Origin: Balanoglossus misakiensis | Lineage: Eukaryota > Hemichordata | Direction of reading: 5' to 3' | Assembly (NCBI GenBank): GCA_040954595.2 | Contig: CM082578.2 | Coordinates: forward strand, 620,001-684,000 | Length of the DNA stretch: 64,000 bases | Shown here: positions 12,954 through 21,970 of the stretch, one piece after another | Position numbering within the stretch: position 1 is the first letter of the stretch | Layout: each line of letters begins with the position of its first letter | The notes under the pieces: generated by a model | Database searches by the model: none | Told to the model about the DNA's origin: nothing | What the model saw: the letters and a program-made list of their open reading frames with translations, nothing else | Program-made: the position numbers and the translations under genes

Positions 12954-13252
12954 AAAAACTTCTGAAGTCAGTACATTTTTGTCTGTGGTTTGTTTTAAAA
13001 ATACAATTTGATGCGCCGGTCACTAGGATCCTAGGGTCATAGTTCTGAGTGTCAGGCTCATGAAAACAAGAACAATCTATGACTCAAATATTAGATACAT
13101 ACTAGTATTGTAATTTGCGTCTTACAAAGCACAATAATGTGACTTCATCCATTTCCCAAACAGAGAAACTAAGACAAATCAGTCAGAGTATCGACCACAC
13201 TGTTGTCTGTGATCGACAACACGTATACGCGCGTCCGTTCACCGCGACAATA

Positions 13253-13732
13253 ATGTGTGTAACAATCGTTCAATTCATTCGATCAGGCACTATGATCATG
13301 CCCCCGCCGATTCCACCAGCGCCCACCTTGTCACCAACACCACTCCCACCACGCCCAGCCGCTGATATTACACCACCGTTCCAAACTACACTACAGCCGG
13401 CAGTACGGCCGATTCTCACGTCTCCGCAGACAGCGGGGATGATTGAGACTTCTCCGCCTCCACTATGGTTCCCTCCTATCACCGGGGATGTTCTCATACC
13501 GGAATCATATATAGACCGGTGTAAGGTCGTAAGTTGCTCTATAGGCAACTTTGCCAAGAACCTTGTGTTTATGGTTTATTCGCCGAGTGAACGCGTCGGA
13601 CGTAATTGCACAGGGCGTGTGTTTGGGGGTACCAAACAGAAATTGAAGTTAAGTCCCAGAAGGCTTAAGAAAGTTGAAGGAGCAACTTTCCGAAAATATT
13701 TTAGAAATAATGGACGACGCCCTGACCATTAA
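13253..13732 (+). pseudogene. probable BEN-domain protein fragment (C-terminal exon) inside the transposon
   Basis: The frame is open from about 13115, but the first ATG is at 13253, with further in-frame ATGs at 13292 and 13298; the true start or exon border is unknown. The first ~45 residues after 13292 are proline-rich (MPPPIPPAPTLSPTPLPPRP). The last ~75 residues read like a BEN domain, a DNA-binding and protein-binding fold of animal chromatin regulators: GNFAKNLVFMVYSPSERVG, then NCTGRVFGG, then LSPRRLKKVEGATFRKYFR. In this family a conserved FA-x-LL helix is followed by a GxN-xxG turn, LxPxxL and an ATFxxF-like helix. The frame ends inside a long foldback repeat, which supplies the last few residues. 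It could be a captured host exon or an accessory gene of the element. BEN assignment is by eye. Confidence 0.55.
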
Positions 13733-13851
13733 CGTTTGTTTATGGGCAAGGGCGAGGGGAAAGCCAAAAATTCATGGGCGAGGCTTCCGAGCCCATGAAT
13801 TTTGGCTTTCCTCGAGCCCGCGCCCATAAACAAACGTTTATGGTCAGGGCG
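13718..13851. repeat. 134-bp foldback (inverted repeat)
   Basis: Arms of about 61 bp (13718-13779 and 13791-13851) are near-perfect reverse complements around an 11-nt centre. They begin CGCCCTGACC and end GGTCAGGGCG. Differences between the arms are a few substitutions and one 1-bp indel. It resembles a tiny MITE or a palindromic duplication. It overlaps the stop codon of the BEN-like frame and generates several spurious overlapping open frames on both strands. Confidence 0.9.
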
Positions 13852-14179
13852 GAGTCGGTTATTTCCATTATATTACCAACAAAATCAAGAAAACCGTCAA
13901 AATGTAAATGTCCCACTAGGGGCCCCGGAACTTGTGTTACGCAAAATGTTGTCTTCACTGAACTGTTTGCTAGTATTACTATTCAGATTTACGGGCATGT
14001 AAACAAACCATTACTGAGTATTTGTGGTCAGTGACGTCGTTCATCTCGACCAATTAAAATGCGACGCACAGGCCATGGTAATATAATCCCACGATTTTCC
14101 GCGATCCGCCGAGCGCGACGTGTGGTCAAAACAGTGCATCAAGGCAATCGATAAAGCTCTCCGCCGTTGATGTTTTTCG

Positions 14180-14237
14180 TTTTTTTTTTTTGTTTTTTTT
14201 TTTTTTTTTTTTTGTTTTTTTTTTTTTTGGGGGGGGG
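14180..14237. repeat. poly-T tract followed by G9
   Basis: T-rich run interrupted by single Gs at 14192 and 14214, then nine Gs (14229-14237). The words GATAAAGC (just before the tract) and GCTTTATC (just after it) are inverted copies. The length is likely to be unstable or poorly sequenced. Confidence 0.85.
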
Positions 14238-15440
14238 CTTTATCAGCATGTTTGTCGGATTGTCATTCTCTCGTTCAGAAAGGAAATGTTCCCTTGCATT
14301 TGTACAACTAATGTAGTGTAATTGTGTTTTAAATGCTTAATAAAGAAAACTAACACTGACAACGGACACATTTTGTTCGTAGTGAATTAAACGCCCCTCC
14401 CTGAATGGCTAGTCTGAAATAAAACTTATGTTGAGAAGGAGAGTTGTACATTGATTAACGTTTTCAACGGTGTAGTACCGGTGTAGCAACGATCCAGATA
14501 CGACTCCGACGGGAAAAATATTTGAGAATGCTTTTCGCCTGTGCTGCGCCGGTGTTAATTTTCGACAGCGATGACGGGTGGTTCAGATCCAGACCGAAGC
14601 AAATATACAGTGAGAACGCAAAGCACAACCCTGTGGTGACTTTTGATTATGTTTATCTAGGTAACCTATTGTCTTGGGTCAGTTTCCATTGTTGAGTCAA
14701 TCGATCTGGACGCGAGTGGTTTTCTAGCCACTCGCGGTTAGCCGGGTCTGCAACACTTCTGTCTGCCACCAACTTTAGGTTCTTTCGATCGCCGAAAAGA
14801 CGAGGCGTTTTCGATTTGTGGATTAACATCCAGTACTTCTAAACGATATCAAAACGGTCATGAAGAAGACGACAAAGTCGTCCAGAACGCATATCCAGGT
14901 ATAGAAACTGAGATATGTTGCAATTACATGTCCTCGACGTCCTCAATTTTTGTTAGTTGCCGTGTTCCTAAACATTGCCATTTAGACGGCGTTGATCTCA
15001 AAACAATGTCCGTTTAGTGTGTGGACGCACACAGATTCTGAGGGCTAATCCCCTGTTAGCAAGAAACAGGAAGTGCTACGATATTCGTCATTTTTAAGTT
15101 GCTGCAATTGATCTGTAGTTTGTACGTGTATGCTTTACATGTATGCATCTGTGGTAACATAAAACACAGGTTACAAATGAACATAAATGACTACATGTAC
15201 ATAGTGTTTTGAACCACTAGCATTCTTTATCTGAATTGGAGGTTGCACAACTAGACTAGAAAAACCAGAAATGCCATGGGATCAATCAAACGTTTTGGGG
15301 TTCAAACCGACCGGCTTCCTTGCTGGTAAGCAACCGGTGCGCCAGTAGACTAGCCCACTAGTCGCTTGGTGATTTTTAAATCTAAATAGTTAAGGTGTTT
15401 TCGATGTTTTTTTGTCTTAATAAATAATTTCAATACTTTT
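14238..15440. other. transposon interior with no recognised gene
   Basis: No convincing coding frame. It contains an AATAAA at 14339-14344 and a perfect 9-bp hairpin (CGCGAGTGG, 14711-14719, pairing with 14728-14736 across 8 nt). Neither can be tied to a transcript from sequence alone. Confidence 0.5.
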
Positions 15441-15720
15441 TGCGTGCATGCTTGCTTTCGAATTTGGGACTGAGCTTGTGGTTTCGGGTAGCTTGGGTCT
15501 ACGCGTTCCCTACACACAATGAAGCCCATAAACAAGGAGCAAGCCTAGCGCGCCAGGTAAACAAGCGCGCTTCCTGTGACCCGGCTGGCCATGCAAGCCA
15601 GGTAGCTCATGAATATTCAGGATTCAAGCCTGGCGCGCTCAGCAAGCACGCTCACCGGGCCTGGCGAGCAGGGCGAGCCACCTGGCTTGCTGCGTTCAGG
15701 AGCAGGCGCGCCAGGTAGAA
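15441..15720. repeat. GC-rich subterminal repeats, right end
   Basis: Several copies of a GCGCGCCAGGTA-like word (near 15548, 15593 and 15708, the middle one with GCAAGCCAGGTA) alternate with the opposite orientation CCTGGCGCGC or CCTGGCTTGCTG. The phrase TGGCTTGCTGCG also occurs in the left subterminal zone (near 9165) in the same orientation. By analogy with CACTA-type elements these are candidate transposase-binding repeats. The open frame across this zone is compositional. Confidence 0.65.
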
Positions 15721-15741
15721 CAGGACATTCAGTCTGTAGTG
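15721..15741 (-). repeat. right terminal inverted repeat
   Basis: Perfect reverse complement of 9115-9135, ending CTGTAGTG and followed by the TA target duplication and resumed satellite. Confidence 0.97.
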
Positions 15742-16439
15742 TAGCTATTATATTTTCCACTTTTTGTAAGTGAAGCCTGACTGTCGCCTGTCTTAGTTCA
15801 CCACTTCATAAGCGGTCTTACCCGTCATTGGCACAAACAGTCTCAGGAATTAAGCTTTCAGCATACCAATGTAGCTATTATATTTACCACTTTTTGTAAG
15901 TGAAGCCTGACTGTCGCCTGTCTTAGGTCACCACCTCATAAGCGGTCTTACCCGTCATTGGCACAAACAGTCTCAGGAAGTTAGCTTTCAGCCTACCAAT
16001 GAAGCTATTATATTTTCCACTTTTTGTAAGTGAAGCCTGACTGTCGCCTGTCTTAGGTCACCGACTCATAAGCGGTCTTACCCGTCATTGGCACAAACAG
16101 TCTCAGGAAGTAAGCTTTCAGCCTACCAATGTAGCTATTATATTTTCCACTTTTTGTAAGTGAAGCCTGACTGTCGCCTGTCTTAGGTCACCACTTCATA
16201 AGCGGTCTTACCCGTCATTGGCACAAACAGTCTCAGGAAGTAAGCTTTCAGCCTACCAATGTAGCTATTGTATTTTCCACTTTTTGTAAGTGAAGCCTGA
16301 CTGTCGCCTGTCTTAGGTCACCACTTCATAAGAGGTCTTACCCGTCATTGGCACAAACAGTCTCAGGAAGTAAGCTTTCAGCCTACCAATGTAGCTATTG
16401 TATTTTCCACTTTTTGTAAGTGAAGCCTGACTGTCGCCT

Positions 16440-19400
16440 TTCTTAGGTCACCACTTCAAAAGCGGTCTTACCCGTCATTGGCACAAACAGTCTCAGGAAG
16501 TAAGCTTTCAGCCTACCAATGTAGCTATTATATTTTCCACTTTTTGTAAGTGAAGCCTGACTGTCGCCTGTCTTAGGTCACCACTTCATAAGAGGTCTTA
16601 CCCGTCATTGGCACAAACAGTCTCAGGAAGTAAGCTTTCAGCCTACCAATGTAGCTATTGTATTTTCAACTTTTTGTAAGTGAAGCCTGACTGTCGCCTG
16701 TCTTAGGTCACCACCTCATAAGCGGTCTTACCCGTCATTGGCACAAACAGTCTCAGGAAGTTAGCTTTCAGCCTACCAATGAAGCTATTATATTTTCCAC
16801 TTTTTGTAAGTGAAGCCTGACTGTCGCCTGTCTTAGGTCACCGACTCATAAGCGGTCTTACCCGTCATTGGCACAAACAGTCTCAGGAAGTAAGCTTTCA
16901 GCCTACCAATGTAGCTATTATATTTTCCACTTTTTGTAAGTGAAGCCTGACTGTCGCCTGTCTTAGGTCACCACTTCATAAGCGGTCTTACCCGTCATTG
17001 GCACAAACAGTCTCAGGAATTAAGCTTTCAGCATACCAATGTAGCTATTATATTTACCACTTTTTGTAAGTGAAGCCTGACTGTCGCCTGTCTTAGGTCA
17101 CCACCTCATAAGCGGTCTTACCCGTCATTGGCACAAACAGTCTCAGGAAGTTAGCTTTCAGCCTACCAATGAAGCTATTATATTTTCCACTTTTTGTAAG
17201 TGAAGCCTGACTGTCGCCTGTCTTAGGTCACCGACTCATAAGCGGTCTTACCCGTCATTGGCACAAACAGTCTCAGGAAGTAAGCTTTCAGCCTACCAAT
17301 GTAGCTATTATATTTTCCACTTTTTGTAAGTGAAGCCTGACTGTCGCCTGTCTTAGGTCACCACTTCATAAGCGGTCTTACCCGTCATTGGCACAAACAG
17401 TCTCAGGAAGTAAGCTTTCAGCCTACCAATGTAGCTATTATATTTTCAACTTTTTGTAAGTGAAGCCTGACTGTCGCCTGTCTTAGGTCACCACTTCATA
17501 AGCGGTCTTACCCATCATTGGCACAAACAGTCTCAGGAAGTAAGCTTTCAGCCTACCAATGTAGCTATTGTATTTTCCACTTTTTGTAAGTGAAGCCTGA
17601 CTGTCGCCTGTCTTAGGTCACCACTTTATAAGCGGTCTTACCCGTCATAGGCACAAACAGTCTCGGGAAGTAAGCTTTCAGCCTACCAATGTAGCTATTG
17701 TATTTTCCACTTTTTGTAAGTGAAGCCTGACTGTCGCCTGTCTTAGGTCACCACTTCATAAGTGTTCTTACCCGTCATTGGCACAAACAGTCTCAGGAAG
17801 TAAGCTTTCAGCCTACCAATGTAGCTATTATATTTTCCACTTTTTGTAAGTGAAGCATGACTGTCGCCTGTCTTAGGTCACCACTTCATAAGCGGTCTTA
17901 CCCGTCATTGGCACAAACAGTCTCAGGAGGTAAGCTTTCAGCCTACCAATGTAGCTATTGTATTTTCCACTTTTTGTAAGTGAAGCCTGACTGTCGCCTG
18001 TCTTAGGTCACCACTTCATAAGAGGTATTACCCGTCATTGGCACAAACAGTCTCAGGAAGTAAGCTTTCAGCCTACCAATGTAGCTATTATATTTTCCAC
18101 TTTTTGTAAGTGAAGCCTGACTGTCGCCTGTCTTAGGTCACCTCTTCATAAGCGGTCTTACCCGTCATTGGCACAAACAGTCTCAGGAAGTAAGCTTTCA
18201 GCCTACCAATGTAGCTATTAAATTTTTTACTTTTTGTAAGTGAAGCCTGACTGTCGCCTGTCTTAGGTCACCACCTCATAAGCGGTCTTACCCGTCATTG
18301 GCACAAACAGTCTCAGGAAGTAAGCTTTCAGCCTACCAATGTAGCTATTATATTTTCCACTTTTTGTAAGTGAAGCCTGACTGTCGCCTGTCTTAGGTCA
18401 CCACTTCATAAGCGGTCTTACCCGTCATTGGCACAAACAGTCTCAGGAAGTAAGCTTTCAGCCTACCAATGTAGCTATTATATTTTCCACTTTTTGTAAG
18501 TGAAGCCTGACTGTCGCCTGTCTTAGGTCACCACTTCATAAGTGGTCTTACCCGTCATTGGCACAAACAGTCTCAGGAAGTAAGCTTTCAGCCTACCAAT
18601 GTAGCTATTGTATTTTCCACTTTTTGTAAGTGAAGCCTGACTGTCGCCTGTCTTAGGTCACCACTTCAAAAGCGGTCTTACCCGTCATAGGCACAAACAG
18701 TCTCAGGAAGTAAGCTTTCAGCCTACCAATGTAGCTATTATATTTTCCACTTTTTGTAAGTGAAGCCTGACTGTCGCCTGTCTTAGGTCACCACTTCATA
18801 AGAGGTCTTACCCGTCATTGGCACAAACAGTCTCAGGAAGTAAGCTTTCAGCCTACCAATGTAGCTATTGTATTTTCAACTTTTTGTAAGTGAAGCCTGA
18901 CTGTCGCCTGTCTTAGGTCACCACCTCATAAGCGGTCTTACCCGTCATTGGCACAAACAGTCTCAGGAAGTTAGCTTTCAGCCTACCAATGAAGCTATTA
19001 TATTTTCCACTTTTTGTAAGTGAAGCCTGACTGTCGCCTGTCTTAGGTCACCGACTCATAAGCGGTCTTACCCGTCATTGGCACAAACAGTCTCAGGAAG
19101 TAAGCTTTCAGCCTACCAATGTAGCTATTATATTTTCCACTTTTTGTAAGTGAAGCCTGACTGTCGCCTGTCTTAGGTCACCACTTCATAAGCGGTCTTA
19201 CCCGTCATTGGCACAAACAGTCTCAGGAATTAAGCTTTCAGCATACCAATGTAGCTATTATATTTACCACTTTTTGTAAGTGAAGCCTGACTGTCGCCTG
19301 TCTTAGGTCACCACCTCATAAGCGGTCTTACCCGTCATTGGCACAAACAGTCTCAGGAAGTTAGCTTTCAGCCTACCAATGAAGCTATTATATTTTCCAC

Positions 19401-21970
19401 TTTTTGTAAGTGAAGCCTGACTGTCGCCTGTCTTAGGTCACCGACTCATAAGCGGTCTTACCCGTCATTGGCACAAACAGTCTCAGGAAGTAAGCTTTCA
19501 GCCTACCAATGTAGCTATTATATTTTCCACTTTTTGTAAGTGAAGCCTGACTGTCGCCTGTCTTAGGTCACCACTTCATAAGCGGTCTTACCCGTCATTG
19601 GCACAAACAGTCTCAGGAAGTAAGCTTTCAGCCTACCAATGTAGCTATTATATTTTCAACTTTTTGTAAGTGAAGCCTGACTGTCGCCTGTCTTAGGTCA
19701 CCACTTCATAAGCGGTCTTACCCATCATTGGCACAAACAGTCTCAGGAAGTAAGCTTTCAGCCTACCAATGTAGCTATTGTATTTTCCACTTTTTGTAAG
19801 TGAAGCCTGACTGTCGCCTGTCTTAGGTCACCACTTTATAAGCGGTCTTACCCGTCATAGGCACAAACAGTCTCGGGAAGTAAGCTTTCAGCCTACCAAT
19901 GTAGCTATTGTATTTTCCACTTTTTGTAAGTGAAGCCTGACTGTCGCCTTTCTTAGGTCACCACTTCATAAGAGGTCTTACCCGTCATTGGCACAAACAG
20001 TCTCAGGAGGTAAGCTTTCAGCCTACCAATGTAGCTATTGTATTTTCCACTTTTTGTAAGTGAAGCCTGACTGTCGCCTGTCTTAGGTCACCACTTCATA
20101 AGAGGTCTTACCCGTCATTGGCACAAACAGTCTCAGGAAGTAAGCTTTCAGCCTACCAATGTAGCTATTATATTTTCCACTTTTTGTAAGTGAAGCCTGA
20201 CTGTCGCCTGTCTTAGGTCACCTCTTCATAAGCGGTCTTACCCGTCATTGGCACAAACAGTCTCAGGAAGTAAGCTTTCAGCCTACCAATGTAGCTATTA
20301 AATTTTTTACTTTTTGTAAGTGAAGCCTGACTGTCGCCTGTCTTAGGTCACCACCTCATAAGCGGTCTTACCCGTCATTGGCACAAACAGTCTCAGGAAG
20401 TAAGCTTTCAGCCTACCAATGTAGCTATTGTATTTTCAACTTTTTGTAAGTGAAGCCTGACTGTCGCCTGTCTTAGGTCACCACCTCATAAGCGGTCTTA
20501 CCCGTCATTGGCACAAACAGTCTCAGGAAGTTAGCTTTCAGCCTACCAATGAAGCTATTATATTTTCCACTTTTTGTAAGTGAAGCCTGACTGTCGCCTG
20601 TCTTAGGTCACCGACTCATAAGCGGTCTTACCCGTCATTGGCACAAACAGTCTCAGGAAGTAAGCTTTCAGCCTACCAATGTAGCTATTATATTTTCCAC
20701 TTTTTGTAAGTGAAGCCTGACTGTCGCCTGTCTTAGGTCACCACTTCATAAGCGGTCTTACCCGTCATTGGCACAAACAGTCTCAGGAATTAAGCTTTCA
20801 GCATACCAATGTAGCTATTATATTTACCACTTTTAGTAAGTGAAGCCTGACTGTCGCCTGTCTTAGGTCACCACCTCATAAGCGGTCTTACCCGTCATTG
20901 GCACAAACAGTCTCAGGAAGTTAGCTTTCAGCCTACCAATGAAGCTATTATATTTTCCACTTTTTGTAAGTGAAGCCTGACTGTCGCCTGTCTTAGGTCA
21001 CCGACTCATAAGCGGTCTTACCCGTCATTGGCACAAACAGTCTCAGGAAGTAAGCTTTCAGCCTACCAATGTAGCTATTATATTTTCCACTTTTTGTAAG
21101 TGAAGCCTGACTGTCGCCTGTCTTAGGTCACCACTTCATAAGCGGTCTTACCCGTCATTGGCACAAACAGTCTCAGGAAGTAAGCTTTCAGCCTACCAAT
21201 GTAGCTATTATATTTTCAACTTTTTGTAAGTGAAGCCTGACTGTCGCCTGTCTTAGGTCACCACTTCATAAGCGGTCTTACCCATCATTGGCACAAACAG
21301 TCTCAGGAAGTAAGCTTTCAGCCTACCAATGTAGCTATTGTATTTTCCACTTTTTGTAAGTGAAGCCTGACTGTCGCCTGTCTTAGGTCACCACTTTATA
21401 AGCGGTCTTACCCGTCATAGGCACAAACAGTCTCGGGAAGTAAGCTTTCAGCCTACCAATGTAGCTATTGTATTTTCCACTTTTTGTAAGTGAAGCCTGA
21501 CTGTCGCCTTTCTTAGGTCACCACTTCATAAGAGGTCTTACCCGTCATTGGCACAAACAGTCTCAGGAGGTAAGCTTTCAGCCTACCAATGTAGCTATTG
21601 TATTTTCCACTTTTTGTAAGTGAAGCCTGACTGTCGCCTGTCTTAGGTCACCACTTCATAAGAGGTCTTACCCGTCATTGGCACAAACAGTCTCAGGAAG
21701 TAAGCTTTCAGCCTACCAATGTAGCTATTATATTTTCCACTTTTTGTAAGTGAAGCCTGACTGTCGCCTGTCTTAGGTCACCTCTTCATAAGCGGTCTTA
21801 CCCGTCATTGGCACAAACAGTCTCAGGAAGTAAGCTTTCAGCCTACCAATGTAGCTATTAAATTTTTTACTTTTTGTAAGTGAAGCCTGACTGTCGCCTG
21901 TCTTAGGTCACCACCTCATAAGCGGTCTTACCCGTCATTGGCACAAACAGTCTCAGGAAGTAAGCTTTCA
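16440..21970 (+). repeat. overlapping 17- and 12-monomer registers (2,210 and 1,560 bp)
   Basis: A 2,210-bp spacing is shown by CACTTCAAAAGCGG at about 16450 and 18660, and by ACCCATCATT at 17510 and 19720. A 1,560-bp spacing then applies: ACCCATCATT at 19720 and 21280, the AAATTTTTTAC variant at about 20300 and 21860, and the GCATACCAAT variant at 19241 and 20801. The shift of period implies stepwise unequal exchanges rather than one amplification. Confidence 0.8.

Larger units (their letters stand above)
11791..12965 (+). mobile_element. nested repeat ending in a hairpin (possible DINE/Helentron-type non-autonomous element)
   Basis: The segment opens with AAAGCTGCAAGCAGC, then CGGGCCCAAGC (11816-11826). 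It closes with an (AAAG)n tract followed by a perfect 13-bp hairpin built from the same CGGGCCCAAGC word (12922-12953). In between lie repeated phrases such as AATATGGCCGCCAT and GACTCGGTTATCGCC. A 5' subterminal word reused in a 3' stem-loop just after a short microsatellite is the layout known for DINE-1/HINE-like Helitron derivatives. There is no protein to confirm this and the exact ends are uncertain. The alternative is an unclassified interspersed repeat. Confidence 0.4.
9115..15741. mobile_element. 6.6-kb DNA transposon, TA target duplication, CACTA-like ends
   Basis: The element starts CACTACAGACTG and ends with its exact reverse complement: 21 bp of perfect terminal inverted repeat (9115-9135 and 15721-15741). 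It is flanked by TA (9113-9114 and 15742-15743). Removing the element plus one TA restores an ordinary monomer identical in context to the paralogous copy at about 5604. Both subterminal zones are GC-rich with short motifs in both orientations, as in CACTA/EnSpm-type elements. A TA duplication is more typical of Tc1/mariner-like and Mirage-like elements, so the superfamily is unresolved. No transposase frame is recognisable, so the copy is probably non-autonomous. It contains a probable BEN-domain exon, a nested repeat and a 134-bp foldback. Orientation cannot be assigned. Confidence 0.93.
4600..18180 (+). repeat. 27-monomer higher-order repeat (3,510 bp), interrupted by a transposon
   Basis: Markers repeat 3,510 bp apart: GTCTCATGAA at 4791 and 8301, ACCACATCAT at 4881 and 8391, the misspelled CCTACCTATG at 5461 and 8971, and ACTGTCACCT at 5511 and 9021. 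On the far side of the transposon the same register continues with an apparent offset of 10,139 bp: ACCCATCATT at 7371 and 17510, AAGTGTTC at 7621 and 17760, ACCTCTTCAT at 8001 and 18140. Subtracting the 6,629 bp of transposon plus target duplication gives 3,510. About two copies are present and the register ends near 18.18 kb. The first copy therefore preserves the uninterrupted target around 5604. Confidence 0.92.

Noticed and set aside
13270-13557. Minus-strand 95-codon frame opposite the BEN-like frame
   Set aside because: A glycine-rich antisense shadow of the proline-rich coding stretch.
13740-14034. Overlapping frames on both strands around 13.74-14.03 kb
   Set aside because: They arise from the foldback, whose arms read the same way on both strands; no independent coding evidence.
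15440-15718. 92-codon open frame in the right subterminal zone
   Set aside because: Compositional open frame in GC-rich inverted motifs; begins at a non-ATG codon and has no recognisable domain.
9115-15741. ProtoRAG or Transib-type element
   Set aside because: The ends begin CAC as in those families, but the target duplication is 2 bp (TA) rather than 5 bp, and no RAG-like frame is present.
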